Assembly (NCBI GenBank): GCA_902793405.1
Contig: CADBDH010000010.1
Span: 108,642 to 172,641, forward strand
From: an uncultured Bacteroidales bacterium
Lineage (GTDB): Bacteria > Bacteroidota > Bacteroidia > Bacteroidales > Muribaculaceae
Direction of reading: 5' to 3'
DNA length: 64,000 nt
Position numbers and translations under genes: made by a program
Shown: piece after piece, positions 46,720 to 54,012 of the stretch
How positions within the stretch are numbered: the stretch's first letter is position 1
Layout: every line of letters starts with the position of its first letter
The notes under the pieces: generated by a model
Database searches by the model: none
What the model saw: the letters and a program-made list of their open reading frames with translations, nothing else
What the model was told of the DNA's origin: nothing

Positions 46720-47250
46720 TTAATTGTCTATAAATTGTTTCATCTTGTCCTTGCCGCGATAAATGAGCGACTTGACCGACCCCTCAGGCATCTGCATGAT
46801 CTTGGCCACCTGCTTGATGGGCTGGTCCTCGATATAGAACAAGGTGACGGCCACACGCTCGTTGTCGTTCAATGCCTCCAGTGCACGTTTCACCGTCATC
46901 GACGCGTCGATGGCATCGCTGGCAGCGGTGCTCACCTCGGCCAGGCGGGTGATGTCCTCGACATGCTCTTCCTGGTGGCGGCGCATGTGGTTATAGAACT
47001 CATTGTAGGCAATGCGGTACAGCCAGGTGCCAAAAGACGAAAGCCCCTTAAAACTGCGTATGCCCACATAGGCCTTGATGAACGTCTCCTGTGCCAGGTC
47101 GTCGGTCAGCATCTCGTCACCCGTGGTCAGGTTCAGCAAGAACCGACGCACGCGCGGCTGATAGGCTTCGACGAGCCGGCCGAATGCGTCCCGGTTGTCG
47201 GCCAGGGCGCATTGCGACAGCAGTCTTATTTCATCAAGCTTGGAAAGCAT
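46720..47250 (-). CDS. ECF-type RNA polymerase sigma-70 factor
   Basis: 176 residues from the ATG at 47250 (MLSKLDEIRLLSQC); the longer frame begins only with TTG. Region 2: DAFGRLVEAYQPRVRRFLLN and DDLAQETFIKAYVGIRSF. Region 4: ALEALNDNERVAVTLFYIED followed by the helix-turn-helix QVAKIMQMPEGSVKSLIYRG. This is an extracytoplasmic-function sigma factor. The genes on either side (DUF6249 membrane protein before, small membrane protein after) point to an envelope-stress circuit. A hairpin and a 7-bp array precede the gene. Confidence 0.93.
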   Translation of the reverse strand: MLSKLDEIRLLSQCALADNRDAFGRLVEAYQPRVRRFLLNLTTGDEMLTDDLAQETFIKAYVGIRSFKGLSSFGTWLYRIAYNEFYNHMRRHQEEHVEDITRLAEVSTAASDAIDASMTVKRALEALNDNERVAVTLFYIEDQPIKQVAKIMQMPEGSVKSLIYRGKDKMKQFIDN

Positions 47251-47318
47251 CGAGATAATAATTTTTAGTGTAACGATCTTACTATGAAATGTTGTTCTCT
47301 CCGTCAAGAAGAAACCTC

Positions 47319-47339
47319 TCTAAACTCTAAACCCTAAAC
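47319..47339. repeat. 7-bp tandem array (array 6, short)
   Basis: Three units TCTAAAC, TCTAAAC, CCTAAAC, directly abutting the hairpin at 47340-47375, in the leader of the sigma factor gene. Read with the genes, the units are GTTTAGA-like with TAG. Confidence 0.65.
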
Positions 47340-47375
47340 TTCTAGTTCTGAAGCCTTGTCGCTTCAGAACTAGAA
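47340..47375 (-). terminator. Perfect 15-bp hairpin abutting array 6
   Basis: TTCTAGTTCTGAAGC (47340-47354) pairs perfectly with GCTTCAGAACTAGAA (47361-47375), loop of six bases. It starts three bases after the stop of the DUF6249 gene. There is no U-run; the 7-bp array follows instead. Confidence 0.75.
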
Positions 47376-47378
47376 TTC

Positions 47379-48296
47379 TCAATAAGGTTGGTAGGGAGTG
47401 TTGTCGTCCTCCTTGTAGTCTTGATCGAAGCTGGGCGGCACGGGGATGCCCTCACGCATGGGCTCACGGGGCGACATCTGCTGGCCACGGTTCCAAGCCT
47501 CTTGCAGCGCCTTCTGCTCCTTGTAGAGGATAAAGCCCTTACACAGTCCCACAACCACCAGGGCCAAACCGATGGGCCAGAACGGATTCTCAGCATCACC
47601 TATTGCTACGCTGAACAGTATCATCACGGTTCCCCAGCCAATCCACTTCACGGCAGGCATCAAGGCACGCCAGTTCACCATGTCGGTCATCACGATGGGG
47701 TTATCGGGAGTCTGGCCGCTGATAGGCGTTCCCACGGGCACTTGTCCCGGCTGCTGTGCCGACGCGGCATTCACCACGGGAGGAGCGGTCACCACGGGCT
47801 GCTGCACATAGATGGCGCTGCGCTTCACGTCGTTCAACGACAGCTCATTGAGCGGGTAGTTGTTCTCGATGGCCTTCTCGATGACACGGTACCTGTTGCG
47901 GCGGTTCAGGAAGCGGAAAAACATCACCAGAGCCACCAGTCCCAGCAAACAGAATGATCCGCTGATAGCGATTTGTTTGGCCACACTGGCCCACTGGTTG
48001 CTGATCTCCTTGATGTCCTCGGGAGCAAGTTCGCCACTCTGGTCACCGATTTCCACAGTAGTGCCGCTACCGCCTGTCAGGGTATCGTCAAGAGCACGGT
48101 TGATTTTGTCGCGCACCTTCTGCAGTTCGGGCATCCCGCTCAGGGTTACCGACTCCTCGCCGTCAGAAACGGTAATCGAGTCGCCCTTGAATTCGATGTT
48201 GGCCTTGTTTGCAGGCTTTGCCTTGTTAACCGGTGCAGCTGTGACGGCAAGAGCCATCGTCAGCATCATCACCAATGTTAGAATCGTCTTTTTCAT
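47379..48296 (-). CDS. DUF6249-type exported membrane protein
   Basis: 305 residues. Signal peptide MKKTILTLVMMLTMALAVTAA, an exported acidic domain (about 25-110), a membrane helix (about 113-131), then MFFRFLNRRNRYRVIEKAIE, which is the DUF6249 landmark, and two more helices (about 215-260) before a Pro-rich C-terminus. It precedes the ECF sigma factor on the same strand, with a hairpin and array between. A role as sensor or target of that sigma factor is inferred. The protein family is uncharacterised. Confidence 0.85.
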   Translation of the reverse strand: MKKTILTLVMMLTMALAVTAAPVNKAKPANKANIEFKGDSITVSDGEESVTLSGMPELQKVRDKINRALDDTLTGGSGTTVEIGDQSGELAPEDIKEISNQWASVAKQIAISGSFCLLGLVALVMFFRFLNRRNRYRVIEKAIENNYPLNELSLNDVKRSAIYVQQPVVTAPPVVNAASAQQPGQVPVGTPISGQTPDNPIVMTDMVNWRALMPAVKWIGWGTVMILFSVAIGDAENPFWPIGLALVVVGLCKGFILYKEQKALQEAWNRGQQMSPREPMREGIPVPPSFDQDYKEDDNTPYQPY

Positions 48297-48451
48297 TGTC
48301 TTATCGTTTTAGTTGTTATTATTTCTTGTAATTATCGCAGCGATTGCCGGCCGCTTTCATGCATTAGATGCAACAACACCTCAAAAAAGTTTCACAAATA
48401 TGAAAAAAATTTTGGAAATTTCTCAAAACGGCCTGTTTATGTTCTCAATTC

Positions 48452-48464
48452 ACCTCGAAGAGGT
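48452..48464. repeat. Palindrome ACCTCGAAGAGGT, left side of RAYT
   Basis: Short hairpin in the left flank of the RAYT gene. Copies of its core CCTCGAAGAGG are at 48557-48567, and inverted (CCTCTTCGAGG) at 49201-49211 on the right side. Confidence 0.7.
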
Positions 48465-48467
48465 AGA

Positions 48468-48482
48468 CGGGTCGAAGACCCG
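48468..48482. repeat. Palindrome CGGGTCGAAGACCCG, left side of RAYT
   Basis: Perfect hairpin stem CGGGTC/GACCCG. It has a counterpart at 49178-49197 (ATCGGGATCTTCGACCCGAT) on the right flank. Confidence 0.7.
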
Positions 48483-48494
48483 ACTTTGTTGAGA

Positions 48495-48534
48495 AACACC
48501 ATGCAAGTGGGTCGGAGACCCACGCAGCTTGGTG
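48495..48534. repeat. Composite REP-like hairpin, left
   Basis: Outer stem AACACCATGCAAG / GCAGCTTGGTG encloses an inner hairpin TGGGTC/GACCCA. The right-flank element at 49127-49167 is its inverted counterpart: the same outer stem, but a different inner hairpin (GCGCAT/ATGCGC). Confidence 0.8.
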
Positions 48535-48571
48535 CTAACGAGATACACGGCAAGTGCCTCGAAGAGGAACT

Positions 48572-49015
48572 TCAAGTCAGTCGATGCTCATTCCATTCAA
48601 TTCCAGATTGTTCCAGCATGCCTTTATATTCGTCCTCAAACGTCTTCATTTTGTGGTGTTCACGCTGATTGATGATATAATTGGTGACAGCTTCTCTATC
48701 TCGAGAGCTGCAGGAGAATGCCCCATATTCTTTTCCCCAGCCACTGAACTGCGGGAAATAGGCCTGCTGCTTGGCCCATTTGCTGCTACCCTGCTTGATA
48801 TCTCGCACGAGGTCGCTCAATGCCACTGTCGGGGCCAACTCGATGAGCATGTGGACATGGTTGCCGATGCCATTGATGCGATAAAAACGGCAGCCACGGC
48901 TCTTGACTATTGACCAGATGTATCGGTAAAGGTGCTCACTCGACTCGTCTGGAATAGTCATCTGACGGCGGTAAGTATTGATCACTACATGAAACATTGA
49001 ACTGACTGCGCTCAT
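48572..49015 (-). CDS. REP-associated tyrosine transposase (RAYT, Y1 transposase family)
   Basis: 147 residues. The HUH motif is HVHMLIEL (about residues 49-56), preceded by YRINGIGN; the candidate catalytic Tyr lies in VTNYIINQREHH (about 110-121). Length fits the short RAYT/IS200-like group. These enzymes nick single-stranded DNA at palindromic REP sequences and spread them. The gene is flanked on both sides by palindromes in inverted order, which is the expected genomic signature. It has its own promoter at 49044-49075. The gene appears intact. Confidence 0.9.
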   Translation of the reverse strand: MSAVSSMFHVVINTYRRQMTIPDESSEHLYRYIWSIVKSRGCRFYRINGIGNHVHMLIELAPTVALSDLVRDIKQGSSKWAKQQAYFPQFSGWGKEYGAFSCSSRDREAVTNYIINQREHHKMKTFEDEYKGMLEQSGIEWNEHRLT

Positions 49016-49043
49016 AACAAATCTGAATCATTGAATTGAGATG

Positions 49044-49075
49044 CAAAGTTAACGCAAATAACTTTTAGTCGCAAA
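49044..49075 (-). promoter_or_regulatory. Bacteroides-type promoter of the RAYT gene
   Basis: On the minus strand TTTG (49072-49075), 20 bases, TAACTTTG (49044-49051), 29 bases from the RAYT start. Confidence 0.75.
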
Positions 49076-49126
49076 TGCCCCGTTGGATGAAGTTCGTCTA
49101 CGACGCACTTCCATGAACGCGTTTTG

Positions 49127-49167
49127 ACACCAAGCGGCGCGCATCGTCGATGCGCTTGCATGGTGTT
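49127..49167. repeat. Composite REP-like hairpin, right
   Basis: Outer stem ACACCAAGC / GCATGGTGTT with inner hairpin GCGCAT/ATGCGC. It is inverted relative to 48495-48534. Further palindromes follow at 49178-49197 and 49201-49211. These account for most of the 319-base gap between the RAYT and GHL10 genes. Confidence 0.8.
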
Positions 49168-49250
49168 TTTCATTGAAATCGGGATCTTCGACCCGATTAG
49201 CCTCTTCGAGGCTGTCTCGGCAAAATCAGTTCAAAAAAAAACGCCCTAAG

Positions 49251-49283
49251 TTGAGGAAATTTTGGAAATAATCTTTAACTTTG
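49251..49283 (+). promoter_or_regulatory. Probable promoter of the GHL10 glycosyl hydrolase
   Basis: TTG (49251-49253), 22 bases, TAACTTTG (49276-49283). The spacing is slightly long. It lies directly after the REP block. Confidence 0.55.
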
Positions 49284-49334
49284 TGGCTATTAATCAAAAT
49301 ATTAATGATTTAACCTCTCAAAATCAAGAAAATT

Positions 49335-51974
49335 ATGATGAAACGGATATTATTGCTGCTGATTACCTTGGCTATTGCAACCGGCTCCTATGCCGACGAG
49401 GCCCTGAAACGCGAGATACGTGCCGCATGGGTGGCCACTGTCTATCGCATCGACTGGCCCACTAGCGTTAATAATGCCACGGCCCAAAAAGCCGAACTCG
49501 TCGCCTACCTCGACAACCTGCAAGCCCAAAACTTCAACGCCATCTTCCTGCAGGTGCGCACGATGTGCGACGCCTTCTACCAGTCCAGCTACGAGCCCTG
49601 GTCCAGTTACTTGACCGGTACCCGTGGCCGCAATCCCGGCTACGACCCGTTAGCCTACGCCGTCGAGCAGTGCCATGCCCGCGGAATCCAGTGCCACGCC
49701 TGGGTCAATCCCTACCGCTGGAGCACCGGCACCGACTGGAACACCGAGCAAGACAAGCAGCTGAAAAATTCGGGCATGCTGCTGTCCTATACCAGTGGCG
49801 GTACCACGACCACCATCCTCAATCCCGGCTTGCCCGAAACCCGCCAACGCATCGTCAACGTCATCAAGGAAATCATCACCAACTATGACGTGGACGGCGT
49901 CATCTTCGACGACTACTTTTATCCCAACGGCATTCCCACCAACAGCAGCGCCCAGGACTACAACCTGTGGAACGACTCCAACGTGGACATGACCTTTGCC
50001 GACTGGCGCCGCAACAATGTCAATATGATGGTTGCCGACGTATATAATATGATACAGCAAGTGAAACCTGAGGTGCGCTTCGGCATCGGCCCCGCGGGTG
50101 TGGCCGGTACACGCAGCACATCGGCGGCCCAGCATGGCGTCACCCCCTGCCCCACGGGCAGCGACTGGCAGTACAACGGCATCTTCAGCGACCCGCTGGC
50201 ATGGCTCGAACAGGGCACCATCGACTACATATCGCCCCAACTCTACTGGAAGACCGACCACGCGACCAATCCTTTCGGTCCGTTGACCAAGTGGTGGAGC
50301 TACGTCGCCAACCACTTCGGGCGCCATCACTATGCCAGCCACAGCATCTCGTTCCTGGCCTCGACAAGCAACACGACCAGCGACTGGGCCGAAGTCACCC
50401 AGCAGATCAACTATTCCCGCCAGTACACCGAGAATTACGCCCCTGGCGCCGTGCTCTACAGCGCCAAAAACATCAACGGAAACAACGGCGGCGTGAGCGG
50501 CTTGGGCAATTACCTGCACACCAATGCCTTCCAGCACCCGGCCATGATTCCCGCCTTGACCTGGAAGACGGCTCCGGGCTACCAAGCGCCCACGGGCCTC
50601 ACCTTGGATGGCAGCAGTCTCGTCTGGAATGTCCAAGAGGGCACATTGGTAAAATACTCGGTTTATGCCGTCCCCAACGACATCACGATTGAGGAGGCAG
50701 CAAGTACGGCCTTTGACGGCATCAGGAGCGACTACCTGCTGGGCGTGACCTACAAGCCCGAATATTCGCTGGCCAGCGCCTATCAGAGCGGCTACTGGTA
50801 TGCCGTTTGCGTCATCGACGGCTACGGCAACGAAAGCGAGCCTGCCTATTGGGGCGTGAACGACGACCCCGTCCCCATCACCTACAGCATCGAGAAGGTG
50901 TGGGAAATCAGCAACATCAGTTTCCTCAACACCGACAACGCCCGCCAGGGATTCGGCATGAACGGCAAGTTCTACATCAACGACAAATCGACAAGCACCA
51001 TCCTTGTCGTGGACAAGAACGGCTTGACAGGCGAAACCTTTGAGGGTGGCTCCAATGTGGGCATCACGCGTGATGAGGCGGGCAACCTGGTGGTGAGCAA
51101 TGCCCCCTTCCCCAACCCGTGGACCGGCCGTCCTGAACTCAAAGTCATCAACCCCGCCACGGGCAATGCTGCCACCTATACCCTACCCGCCGAGGTCATC
51201 AACTTTGGCCGCAGCGACAACATGGGTTTTGCACGCGGCAACCTGATGGAAGACGGTGAGCTCTACCTCGTGGGCGCCAACAGCGGCACCAGCATCAGCC
51301 GCATCAAGATCAGCGATGGTGAAATTGACACCGACAACTGCTACCTGGCCAACTGCGACGGCGTGTCGCCCAACAGCGGTACGGTGCTCAACTACTACAC
51401 CGACCTTGACGGCAACGACGCCATCCTCTACGTCAACCGTTCCAGCGCGCTCAAGAAACTGGCTTTCGACGGGGACAACTTCACGGCAACCACGATCAAC
51501 TTGCCCGACAAGGGCAACTGCAACGGTACCTTCCCGTTCATCTGGAACGGCAAGGAACTGATGGTCTATCCCACTGTGGCCAACTATCTCGACGGCTTTG
51601 CTGTGGCCGAGGTAAATGCCACGGTACCACTTGTCCAAGTCCCGCAGACCGCCACAGCCAATGCCAACGGCTACCAGGCCGACTGGCTCAACGCCGAGGT
51701 CATCGATGCCCGCAACGTCTTGATTTACCAATACTATCCCGGCGGACACCTCACCCTGTGGAAACTCACCAAGCGCGGAGGCATCCTGCGAGGCGACGCC
51801 GATGATAGCGGAGACATCAATATCGCCGATGTCACCACCCTCATCGACTACCTGTTGAGCGGCAACACCAGCGCCATCAACCTCGACAATGCCGACTGCA
51901 ACCAGGACAACGACATCAACATCAGCGACGCCACCACCCTCATCGACTACCTCCTAAGCAACTCCTGGCCTTAA
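49335..51974 (+). CDS. Secreted family-10-like (GHL10) glycosyl hydrolase with dockerin-like tail
   Basis: 879 residues. Signal peptide to about 21 (ITLAIATGSYADE). Residues about 25-340 are the GHL10 barrel: EIRAAWVATVYRIDWPTS, NFNAIFLQVRTMCDAFY, CHAWVNPYRWS and DYISPQLYWK. The family is related to YngK and acts on peptidoglycan-derived or other glycans. A fibronectin-like segment (about 410-510), a propeller-like domain (about 520-800) and two dockerin-like loops, DADDSGDINIADVTTLID and DCNQDNDINISDATTLID, follow. It is the only dockerin-bearing protein in the window outside the protease cluster. It stands alone between the RAYT unit and the panC region. Confidence 0.9.
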   Translation: MMKRILLLLITLAIATGSYADEALKREIRAAWVATVYRIDWPTSVNNATAQKAELVAYLDNLQAQNFNAIFLQVRTMCDAFYQSSYEPWSSYLTGTRGRNPGYDPLAYAVEQCHARGIQCHAWVNPYRWSTGTDWNTEQDKQLKNSGMLLSYTSGGTTTTILNPGLPETRQRIVNVIKEIITNYDVDGVIFDDYFYPNGIPTNSSAQDYNLWNDSNVDMTFADWRRNNVNMMVADVYNMIQQVKPEVRFGIGPAGVAGTRSTSAAQHGVTPCPTGSDWQYNGIFSDPLAWLEQGTIDYISPQLYWKTDHATNPFGPLTKWWSYVANHFGRHHYASHSISFLASTSNTTSDWAEVTQQINYSRQYTENYAPGAVLYSAKNINGNNGGVSGLGNYLHTNAFQHPAMIPALTWKTAPGYQAPTGLTLDGSSLVWNVQEGTLVKYSVYAVPNDITIEEAASTAFDGIRSDYLLGVTYKPEYSLASAYQSGYWYAVCVIDGYGNESEPAYWGVNDDPVPITYSIEKVWEISNISFLNTDNARQGFGMNGKFYINDKSTSTILVVDKNGLTGETFEGGSNVGITRDEAGNLVVSNAPFPNPWTGRPELKVINPATGNAATYTLPAEVINFGRSDNMGFARGNLMEDGELYLVGANSGTSISRIKISDGEIDTDNCYLANCDGVSPNSGTVLNYYTDLDGNDAILYVNRSSALKKLAFDGDNFTATTINLPDKGNCNGTFPFIWNGKELMVYPTVANYLDGFAVAEVNATVPLVQVPQTATANANGYQADWLNAEVIDARNVLIYQYYPGGHLTLWKLTKRGGILRGDADDSGDINIADVTTLIDYLLSGNTSAINLDNADCNQDNDINISDATTLIDYLLSNSWP

Positions 51975-52045
51975 TCCCGTAAGGCAGACTAGGCATAAGC
52001 AGGGGTGGAGCGAAGCGCAACCCGTGTGTAAATGATACACCGATA

Positions 52046-52104
52046 ATAGCCCCATCGGGACGACAGATTTCACTTCAACGATACTGTCGCCCCGACGGGG
52101 CTAT
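52046..52104. repeat. Large inverted repeat (REP-like or terminator)
   Basis: Arms 52046-52066 and 52084-52104 (begin ATAGCCCC; core TCGGG, CGACAG) match at 19 of 21 positions, with a 17-base loop. It lies 71 bases after the GHL10 stop. Similar ATAGCCCC-type palindromes occur between genes in many Bacteroidota genomes. Confidence 0.8.
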
Positions 52105-52552
52105 AATGAGCACTTGTGAAAGTCTTAAAAGAAATCTTTTTGACATTGACAGCGAATCGCCTTTGTGTTATCTTTGCGGAGTATTGTGGCGAGAATCGGC
52201 AATTTTTGCTTTTAACATTCCCGCCCCACCTGCATGTTTTAGGCACGAATAACATACATACTTGACTACTAGAGGGTTGAGATAGCTGGGCACAAAATGG
52301 CTCAATTGCTTTTTGACGCCAGCACTAACGAAAATGTCCAAAAAGTTGTTCGAGTTGTCGGTGTTGTCTTTATTTCATTAAGGCACAACAATTTGTATTT
52401 ATTGTTGTTGCTTTCTCAACCATAAGGCAAAAGCGTTGTTGATAAAGAGTAGTTGTTGCCATGTGACTCAAAAAGTTGGCACGCAATTTGCATAATTTTG
52501 GCTGCACTTCGGCAAAATAAGTGCAACTTTTTTGCGCTCAGTTTGCACAAAA
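52105..52552 (+). other. Long non-coding stretch with orphan promoter and a possible 42-residue gene
   Basis: AT-rich, with no clear protein gene. It contains a well-spaced promoter at 52145-52176. A 42-codon frame (52297-52425, MAQLLFDASTNENVQKVV, then a Leu-rich end) is the only plausible short gene, and nothing in its sequence supports it as real. The panC promoter at 52553 makes a long leader for panC unnecessary, so this stretch may encode a small RNA. Confidence 0.45.
52145..52176 (+). promoter_or_regulatory. Orphan Bacteroides-type promoter
   Basis: ATTG (52145-52148), 20 bases, TATCTTTG (52169-52176). No gene follows closely. Confidence 0.65.
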
Positions 52553-52584
52553 TTTGCCTATGTGGGTTTTGCGTAGTAATTTTG
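52553..52584 (+). promoter_or_regulatory. Bacteroides-type promoter of panC
   Basis: TTTG (52553-52556), 20 bases, TAATTTTG (52577-52584), 33 bases ahead of the panC ATG. One of the best matches in the window. Confidence 0.82.
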
Positions 52585-52617
52585 CAGTTTGAATTCACAT
52601 CTTATAATTAAAGAAGA

Positions 52618-53466
52618 ATGAAGATTATCAGCAAGGTCAATGAGTTGCGCGAGGCCGTTCAGGCTTTTCGCGAGGCAGGTAAGTCAGTAGGTCTGGTGCC
52701 CACGATGGGCGCTTTGCACGAGGGTCACAAGTCGCTCGTTGAGCGCGCCCGCAAGGAGAACGACGCCGTTGTCGTGAGTTGCTTCTTGAACCCCACGCAA
52801 TTCAACAACAAGGAAGACCTGCGCACCTACCCCCGCACCGCCGAGCGCGATGCGGCCATGCTCGAGGCATGTGGTGTTGACGTGGCTTTCATGCCCACCG
52901 TCGAGGAAATCTATCCCGAGCCCGACACCCGTGAGTTTGACCTTGGCCCCGTCCAGCAGGTGATGGAAGGCGCTATGCGCCCCGGCCACTTCAACGGCGT
53001 GTGCCAGATTGTGAGCAAGCTCTTCACTTGGGTGATGCCCGACCGTGCCTACTTTGGCGAAAAGGACTTCCAGCAGATTGCCGTCATCCGCGCGATGATC
53101 AAGCAACTGGGATTTGATATCAATATCGTGCAGTGCCCCTGCGTGCGTGAGGACGACGGCCTGGCCAAGAGCAGCCGCAACGTGCGCCTCACCCCCGAGG
53201 TGCGCAAGGTTGCCCCGCAAATCTATGCCACCCTGCAACGCAGCCTGGAGTTTGCCAAGGACCACACCGTGGAGCAGACCCATGACTGGGTGGTTGCGAC
53301 CATCAACGCATGGCCCGAGATGGATACCGAGTACTTCTCGATTTGTGACGGCATCACACTGCAGCCCGTTACCAGCTGGGACGAGACCGACTTCATCGTG
53401 GGATGCATCACCGTCTATTGTGGCGACGTGCGCGAGATCGACAACATCACCTACAAGAAACTCTAG
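52618..53466 (+). CDS. panC: Pantothenate synthetase
   Basis: 282 residues. The N-terminal VPTMGALHEGHKSLVERA (about 28-45) is the ATP-binding HIGH-type site, followed by FLNPTQFNNKEDLRTYPR, GHFNGVCQIVSKLF and GEKDFQQIAVIRAM, all family landmarks. It joins pantoate and beta-alanine using ATP, making pantothenate for coenzyme A. It is followed by panD, which supplies the beta-alanine. Full length. A 7-bp array of 15 units separates it from panD. Confidence 0.96.
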   Translation: MKIISKVNELREAVQAFREAGKSVGLVPTMGALHEGHKSLVERARKENDAVVVSCFLNPTQFNNKEDLRTYPRTAERDAAMLEACGVDVAFMPTVEEIYPEPDTREFDLGPVQQVMEGAMRPGHFNGVCQIVSKLFTWVMPDRAYFGEKDFQQIAVIRAMIKQLGFDINIVQCPCVREDDGLAKSSRNVRLTPEVRKVAPQIYATLQRSLEFAKDHTVEQTHDWVVATINAWPEMDTEYFSICDGITLQPVTSWDETDFIVGCITVYCGDVREIDNITYKKL

Positions 53467-53471
53467 GCCTC

Positions 53472-53576
53472 ACTAACAACTAAAAACCAGAAACTAGGGA
53501 CTAGAAACTAGGGACTAGAAACTAGGGACTAGAAACTAGGGACTAGAAACTAAGAACTAACAACTAAAAACTAAAA
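53472..53576 (+). repeat. 7-bp tandem array (array 7, longest)
   Basis: Fifteen consecutive 7-base units between panC and panD. The middle alternates ACTAGGG and ACTAGAA four times; the ends are ACTAACA, ACTAAGA and ACTAAAA, plus one ACCAGAA. All but one unit contain TAA or TAG. The array ends five bases before the panD ATG. Confidence 0.95.
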
Positions 53577-53581
53577 AGAAG

Positions 53582-53944
53582 ATGTACATCCAGGTCATGA
53601 AATCCAAGATTCACCGCGTGACGGTGACCGATGCCAATCTCAACTACATTGGCAGCATTACCATTGATCAGGACCTCATGGATGCCGCCGGCATCATCGA
53701 GGGCGAACGCGTATATATCGTTGACGTCAACAACGGTGAGCGACTGGACACATACACTATCGCCGGCGAGCGCGGCAGTGGCACCATCTGCCTGAACGGT
53801 GCAGCAGCACGCAAAGTCGAGGTGGGTGACATCGTCATCATCATGGCCTATGCCATCGTCACCCCCGAGGAGGGCCGCGAGTTCAAGCCCCAGATCGTCT
53901 TCCCCGACACGGCGACTAACCGTCTCATCAAGAAAAAGAAATAA
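53582..53944 (+). CDS. panD: Aspartate 1-decarboxylase (pyruvoyl enzyme)
   Basis: 120 residues. [20 protein letters not shown] (about 8-27) contains the Gly-Ser self-cleavage site (YIGS) that makes the pyruvoyl cofactor; [20 protein letters not shown] (about 76-95) is the other conserved block. It decarboxylates aspartate to beta-alanine for the PanC reaction. The position directly after panC shows a pantothenate operon. Its start codon follows the longest 7-bp array of the window. Confidence 0.96.
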   Translation: MYIQVMKSKIHRVTVTDANLNYIGSITIDQDLMDAAGIIEGERVYIVDVNNGERLDTYTIAGERGSGTICLNGAAARKVEVGDIVIIMAYAIVTPEEGREFKPQIVFPDTATNRLIKKKK

Positions 53945-54012
53945 CGTCTTTTAGCATTTCCCCCGAAATTATGGGAATGTGACCGCAATAATATAAAAAC
54001 CTCAATCACAAT

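Noticed and set aside
47251-47307. Longer N-terminus of the sigma factor
   Set aside because: It starts with TTG and adds residues not seen in ECF factors; the ATG at 47250 fits region 2 spacing.
48572-49015. Complete IS200 insertion sequence
   Set aside because: There is no tnpB, and the flanks are multiple REP-like palindromes, which fits a domesticated RAYT rather than a mobile IS.
49335-51974. GH10 xylanase
   Set aside because: The sequence matches the GHL10/YngK-like group (RAAWVATVYRIDWP, CHAWVNPYR) and not true GH10 xylanases.
52297-52425. A 42-residue protein as a firm gene
   Set aside because: Only an open frame with Leu-rich end; no leader pattern, family or conservation that I can see. 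Mentioned only as a possibility.
53472-53576. CRISPR array
   Set aside because: Units are 7 bases with no spacers and no cas genes in the window.
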